From Dehalococcoidia bacterium (lineage in GTDB: Bacteria; Chloroflexota; Dehalococcoidia; Lucifugimonadales; Lucifugimonadaceae): DNA of 64,000 nt. The notes beneath the pieces are model-generated. The model had not been told where the DNA came from. It made no database searches and saw only the letters and a program-made list of their open reading frames with translations. The stretch's first letter is position 1; every line of letters starts with the position of its first letter. The translations under genes were made by a program, and so were the position numbers. Shown in pieces: positions 60,825 through 64,000 of this stretch. The stretch covers positions 41,013 through 105,012 of the forward strand of contig JAPKBN010000004.1 of NCBI GenBank assembly GCA_026421215.1, given 5' to 3'.

Positions 60825-62684
60825 ATGGCCAGACGACGAAGCGGATTTGCAGGTCGGCCCAGAGGGCGGGGGCGCAGGCGCGTTCGGCCCGGAGCATCGG
60901 CCGTGGTCGAAGAGCGTCAGGTCCCAACGGAACCTATCGAGATCCCGGCTGTCCTGACCGTCGGAGAACTTGCCGAGAAGATCGGCACGGATCCTGTTGA
61001 GACGATCAAGCTCCTGATGCGCCGCGGCCTGATGATGACCGTTAACGACCCTGTGGATTTCGCAAACGCCGCTGCCGTTGCGGGCAGTATCGGCGTTAAG
61101 GTACTGCGCCCACAAGAAGAAGAAGAGAGCATCGCTGGCGATAATGTTGGCGCAGAAGAGGTTGTGGAAGAAGATCCAGACGCAGAATTGCGGCCGCCGA
61201 TCATCACGGTGCTTGGACATGTTGACCACGGCAAGACCACTTTACTTGACTCCATCCGCGGCTCGGCTGTGGTTGATACAGAGGCCGGCGGGATCACACA
61301 GAGTATCGGCGCTTACCAGGTCGATAAAGATGGTCAAAAATTGACCTTTATAGACACGCCTGGTCACGAAGCGTTCACGATGATGCGCGCCCGTGGCGCA
61401 CAGGTGACAGACATCGTCATTCTCGTGGTCGCGGCTGATGACGGAATCATGCCGCAGACCGACGAGGCTATCAACCACGCCCAGGCGGCCGGGGTTCCGA
61501 TGGTCATCGCTATCAACAAATCAGACCTACCCGGGGCAGACCCGGAGCGAGTGAAACGCGAGCTCTCTGAGCGCAGCATTCTCGTAGAAAGCTGGGGCGG
61601 TGATGTCGTCTCGGTGGAGGTGTCTGCCCTCAAAGGCGACGGGATCGACGATCTTCTTGAGAACCTGACTCTGCTTGCGGAAGTGCAAGATCTGAAGGCC
61701 AACCCGAACACTCCCGGAGTTGGCGTGTGTTTGGAAGCCCACATTGACCCCTCAAAAGGCTCGCTCGCGACGATTCTCGTAAGATCGGGCACGATCAAAC
61801 TCGGCGATCAGATAGTCGTCGACAAATCTCGAGGCCGTGTCAAAGGACTTGTAGACGGCTACGGAAATGCGGTCAAATCCGCGGGCCCGTCGGCCGTTGT
61901 AGAGGTGATGGGCCTGAGTTCCGTACCGGATCCAGGGATTCGCGTCGACGTCGTCGCCAACGAAAAGACGGCGCGTCAGATCGTAGAAAAGCGCGAACGA
62001 GCAGACCGTGGAGGAGATGGGCGCTCTCTGGCAACCCTTTCCGAAGTGATGCGAAGGCTCAACGCTGGAGATGCGGAAGAACTTTCGGCCATCATTAAAA
62101 CCGGCACGCAAGGCAGTATTGACGCCCTTCGACGAAGCGCGGAACAGGTCTCTGACGATGAAGTCCAGATTAATCTGATTCACGCCGCCACCGGACCTGT
62201 AAATGAGAGCGATGTGATGCTCGCCGCTGCTTCAGGTGCAATCATCATGGCGTTCGAGACTGGAACGCAGGCGGGGGCCGAGAAACAGGCCGGAATCCAC
62301 GGAGTGGATATCAGGCAGTACAACATCATCTACAACCTGGTCGACGATCTCAGGTCCGCTGGACGCGGACTGCTAGCGCCGATTGAGAACGAAGTGATTC
62401 TTGGTCACGCCGTGGTTCAGGCCATATTCCCCGCCGGACGCAGGTATCGAGTTGCTGGTGTGAGGGTTCTGGATGGCGAAATTCCACGCCAGTCGAGCAT
62501 TCGCATTAAACGAAATGATGAAGCGGTCTACACGGGCCAAATTGCCAGCCTTCGGCATTTTAAGGACGATGTCCGAGAACTAGCTGCGGGACTCGAAGGC
62601 GGTGTTGGCGTAGAAGGATTTATCGATTTCCAGGAGGGAGACATTCTGGAAGTGTTCGAGATTCAATTGGAGACTCGTGTCTAA
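60825..62684 (+). CDS. infB: Translation initiation factor IF-2
   Basis: A 619-residue GTPase that places initiator tRNA on the ribosome. The N-terminus is short and basic (ARRRSGFAGRPRGRGRRR), then the IF2N module (LTVGELAEKIGTDPVETIKLL). The GTPase has G1 GHVDHGKT (about 131-138), GGITQSIGAYQV (G2), DTPGHEAF (G3), INKSD (G4) and SALKGDG (G5). C-terminal domains are complete (VDIRQYNIIYNLVDD, EDVGRVEIG-like region, ending EIQLETRV). The long N-terminal domain of many IF-2 proteins is reduced to this tail. Confidence 0.97.
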   Translation: MARRRSGFAGRPRGRGRRRVRPGASAVVEERQVPTEPIEIPAVLTVGELAEKIGTDPVETIKLLMRRGLMMTVNDPVDFANAAAVAGSIGVKVLRPQEEEESIAGDNVGAEEVVEEDPDAELRPPIITVLGHVDHGKTTLLDSIRGSAVVDTEAGGITQSIGAYQVDKDGQKLTFIDTPGHEAFTMMRARGAQVTDIVILVVAADDGIMPQTDEAINHAQAAGVPMVIAINKSDLPGADPERVKRELSERSILVESWGGDVVSVEVSALKGDGIDDLLENLTLLAEVQDLKANPNTPGVGVCLEAHIDPSKGSLATILVRSGTIKLGDQIVVDKSRGRVKGLVDGYGNAVKSAGPSAVVEVMGLSSVPDPGIRVDVVANEKTARQIVEKRERADRGGDGRSLATLSEVMRRLNAGDAEELSAIIKTGTQGSIDALRRSAEQVSDDEVQINLIHAATGPVNESDVMLAAASGAIIMAFETGTQAGAEKQAGIHGVDIRQYNIIYNLVDDLRSAGRGLLAPIENEVILGHAVVQAIFPAGRRYRVAGVRVLDGEIPRQSSIRIKRNDEAVYTGQIASLRHFKDDVRELAAGLEGGVGVEGFIDFQEGDILEVFEIQLETRV

Positions 62685-63051
62685 GGTAGTACCCGGGCCT
62701 GATCTGTTTGATCCCTGGTGCTCGCCGAGCTACTGGAATACGTGCTTGGCGATGGATGGTTCGGCACCGATGTTGATATCGTCCTCTCCGACTACGCGCT
62801 GACGCACCGCGGCCGATGCTCAAGCGAGATCATGCGGAAAGTCACAGACCGGGATGGCCTGCCGGCGTTAAGTGCCGTCGCCCGGTCGAACACCGCAATC
62901 ATGCTGTTGCTTCGGAGCATAAGGCTCGATGTGGTGATGATGATCGCCGCGATTAGCCCTCTGCTCTGACCGTTACTCGGAGTCTCTGGGCTATGCGCGC
63001 AGCGATTGCGATAGGTGTCGGGGCTTCTCGCGTCTACCTCGGGGTTCGATT
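62685..63051. other. Intergenic region after infB, no confident gene
   Basis: The 367 bp between infB and the convergent msrA do not contain rbfA, which often follows infB. A plus-strand frame at 62718-62969 (83 codons) contains the hydrophobic ending LDVVMMIAAISPLL but has no recognisable relatives. I see no terminator hairpin. Confidence 0.4.
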
Positions 63052-63687
63052 TCAGGTGTACGAAACCTGGCAGAAACCGTGGTTGCAGTAGCCGTTCGGG
63101 ATCTTCGCCAGATACTGCTGGTGAACCTCTTCGGCGTGGTAGAACTCACCGGCAGGAGCGATCTCTGTGGTTATCTGGCCAAAACCGGACTCGTCCAACT
63201 TTGATTGATAGCTGACGCGACTCTCTCGTCCCGCTTCAAGTTGCGCCTCAGTGGTCCCGTAAATTGCGGTCCGATACTGACTGCCGATGTCGTTGCCTTG
63301 GCCCATGTACTGCGTCGGGTCGTGGTTCTCCCAGAACACCTTGAACAGCGCCTGTAGGTCCACCCCATCGGGGTCGAACACTACCAACACGGCCTCCGTG
63401 TGCCCCGTCATAGACGTACAGGTTTCCTGATAAGTCGGGTTGGGCGTCGTGCCGCCAGCGTACCCGGCTGCCGTCGTGTAAACGCCTGGAACCTGCCAGA
63501 ACAACCGCTCGGCTCCCCAGAAGCAACCCATCCCGAACACGATCGTGTCCATATTGGCCGGGAACGGTCCATGAATAGACCGACCGCTCACAAAATGAAC
63601 GTCTGAAGTCGGAATAGCATCAGCCCGACCCGGCAAACAGTCTTCAGGAGCCGGAACCGGAGCAGGAGTACGTCGAAGGCCAAACAT
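63052..63687 (-). CDS. msrA: Peptide methionine sulfoxide reductase MsrA
   Basis: A 211-residue enzyme that reduces methionine-S-sulfoxide. The catalytic Cys is in [14 protein letters not shown] (residue about 54). Further: [60 protein letters not shown] and a resolving Cys pair in [14 protein letters not shown]. The first 45 residues are extra to the core; a start at Met46 would give a protein of the usual size. No signal peptide is evident, so it acts in the cytoplasm. Confidence 0.96.
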   Translation of the reverse strand: MFGLRRTPAPVPAPEDCLPGRADAIPTSDVHFVSGRSIHGPFPANMDTIVFGMGCFWGAERLFWQVPGVYTTAAGYAGGTTPNPTYQETCTSMTGHTEAVLVVFDPDGVDLQALFKVFWENHDPTQYMGQGNDIGSQYRTAIYGTTEAQLEAGRESRVSYQSKLDESGFGQITTEIAPAGEFYHAEEVHQQYLAKIPNGYCNHGFCQVSYT

Positions 63688-63828
63688 CGAGAGCCTCTCT
63701 TTTCATTGGTGTCAGCGATCTAATTCTACGGAATAATCTTGATAGGAACGTTTTCGAGATTCCGTTGTGCAGAGTTAACCTACGTGCCGATGTTACACGT
63801 CGGAGACGCTGCCGTTCTCGAAAGGCAC

Positions 63829-63858
63829 AAAACAGGGCCCGGCTGTATTCGCCGGGCC
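63829..63858 (-). terminator. Terminator of tRNA-Pro
   Basis: ggcccggc (63836-63843) pairs with gccgggcc (63851-63858) across a 7-nt loop. Read on the minus strand it is followed by CTGTTTTG, a short T-run. It lies about 90 bp beyond the 3' end of the tRNA-Pro gene. Confidence 0.6.
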
Positions 63859-63945
63859 TTCCGTAGATCTACTTGGACCTGAGTATGGCCCAACAATTGA
63901 ACGTCGCTAACAGGCCCAGCTAATTGACTCTCAAATAAGTGCTAC

Positions 63946-64000
63946 TGGTCGGGGAGCCGGGATTTGAACCCGGGGCCTCTTCGTCCCGAACGAAGCGCGC
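63946..64000 (-). tRNA. tRNA-Pro (CGG), 5' end outside window
   Basis: The 3' part of the cloverleaf is visible: anticodon stem CTTCG/CGAAG with loop TTCGGGA (anticodon CGG), T-arm CCGGG-TTCAAAT-CCCGG, acceptor strand CTCCCCG, discriminator A and encoded CCA. The acceptor 5' strand and D-arm lie beyond the edge. Confidence 0.92.

Noticed and set aside
62718..62969. A possible 83-codon gene after infB
   Set aside because: It has a hydrophobic end but no family, no ribosome binding site and no conservation that I can see; left as part of the intergenic entry.

Overview
The window is a bacterial chromosome segment of moderately high GC content with dense, ordinary operon structure. The housekeeping gene order (clpP-clpX beside tig; rpsB-tsf-pyrH-frr-uppS-cdsA-dxr-rseP-ispG-proS; nusA-ylxR-infB) points to a bacterium using the MEP isoprenoid pathway. 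Between these blocks lie many scattered oxidative and hydrolytic genes: a 2-oxoacid:ferredoxin oxidoreductase, a xanthine-dehydrogenase-family pair, GMC and flavin monooxygenases, several amidohydrolases, an RraA-like protein and SDR/MaoC genes. Together with a cytochrome c maturation system this resembles marine Chloroflexota (Dehalococcoidia/SAR202-like). That placement is an inference from gene content, not from a marker phylogeny.

Layout. 1-8 kb: end of xseB, a PurN-like formyltransferase, then on the minus strand aspS, tig, clpP and clpX, preceded by bioY and an Lrp-type regulator. 8-14 kb: an IscA/HesB-like protein with a Gly/Cys-rich tail, tRNA-Gly, a Gfo/Idh/MocA oxidoreductase, NIPSNAP and GMC genes, then a flavin monooxygenase lying between two copies of a 23-bp sequence, one of which is part of a tRNA-Lys 3' half. 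14-22 kb: a two-subunit molybdenum hydroxylase, aldo/keto reductase, APH-like kinase, an SDR remnant, tRNA-Phe, a DRTGG-domain ATPase, an RraA-like protein and a methyltransferase. 22-32 kb: PcrA/UvrD helicase, a MaoC-MaoC-SDR-SDR cassette, GNAT and Nudix genes, then korA-korB.

32-42 kb: a sigma region-4 remnant, a PlsY-like protein, a minus-strand cytochrome c maturation run (amidohydrolase-ccmA-ccmB-ccmC-CcmD-like-ccmE), an N-acyl-D-amino-acid deacylase, an FAH-family protein and ccdA. 42-54 kb: a LuxR-type regulator followed by the long translation/cell-envelope/isoprenoid run. 54-58 kb: an amidohydrolase, a DinB-like protein, a degenerate M28-like protein and a MtnX-like phosphatase. 58-64 kb: nusA (behind a promoter followed by an intrinsic terminator), ylxR, infB, msrA and a tRNA-Pro cut by the window edge.

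No CRISPR array, rRNA, transposase, integrase or phage gene was seen. The most unusual features are the Gly/Cys-rich IscA-like protein, the tRNA-derived repeats around the monooxygenase, the promoter-terminator leader of nusA, the inserted domains in RseP, and the variant cytochrome c maturation proteins.
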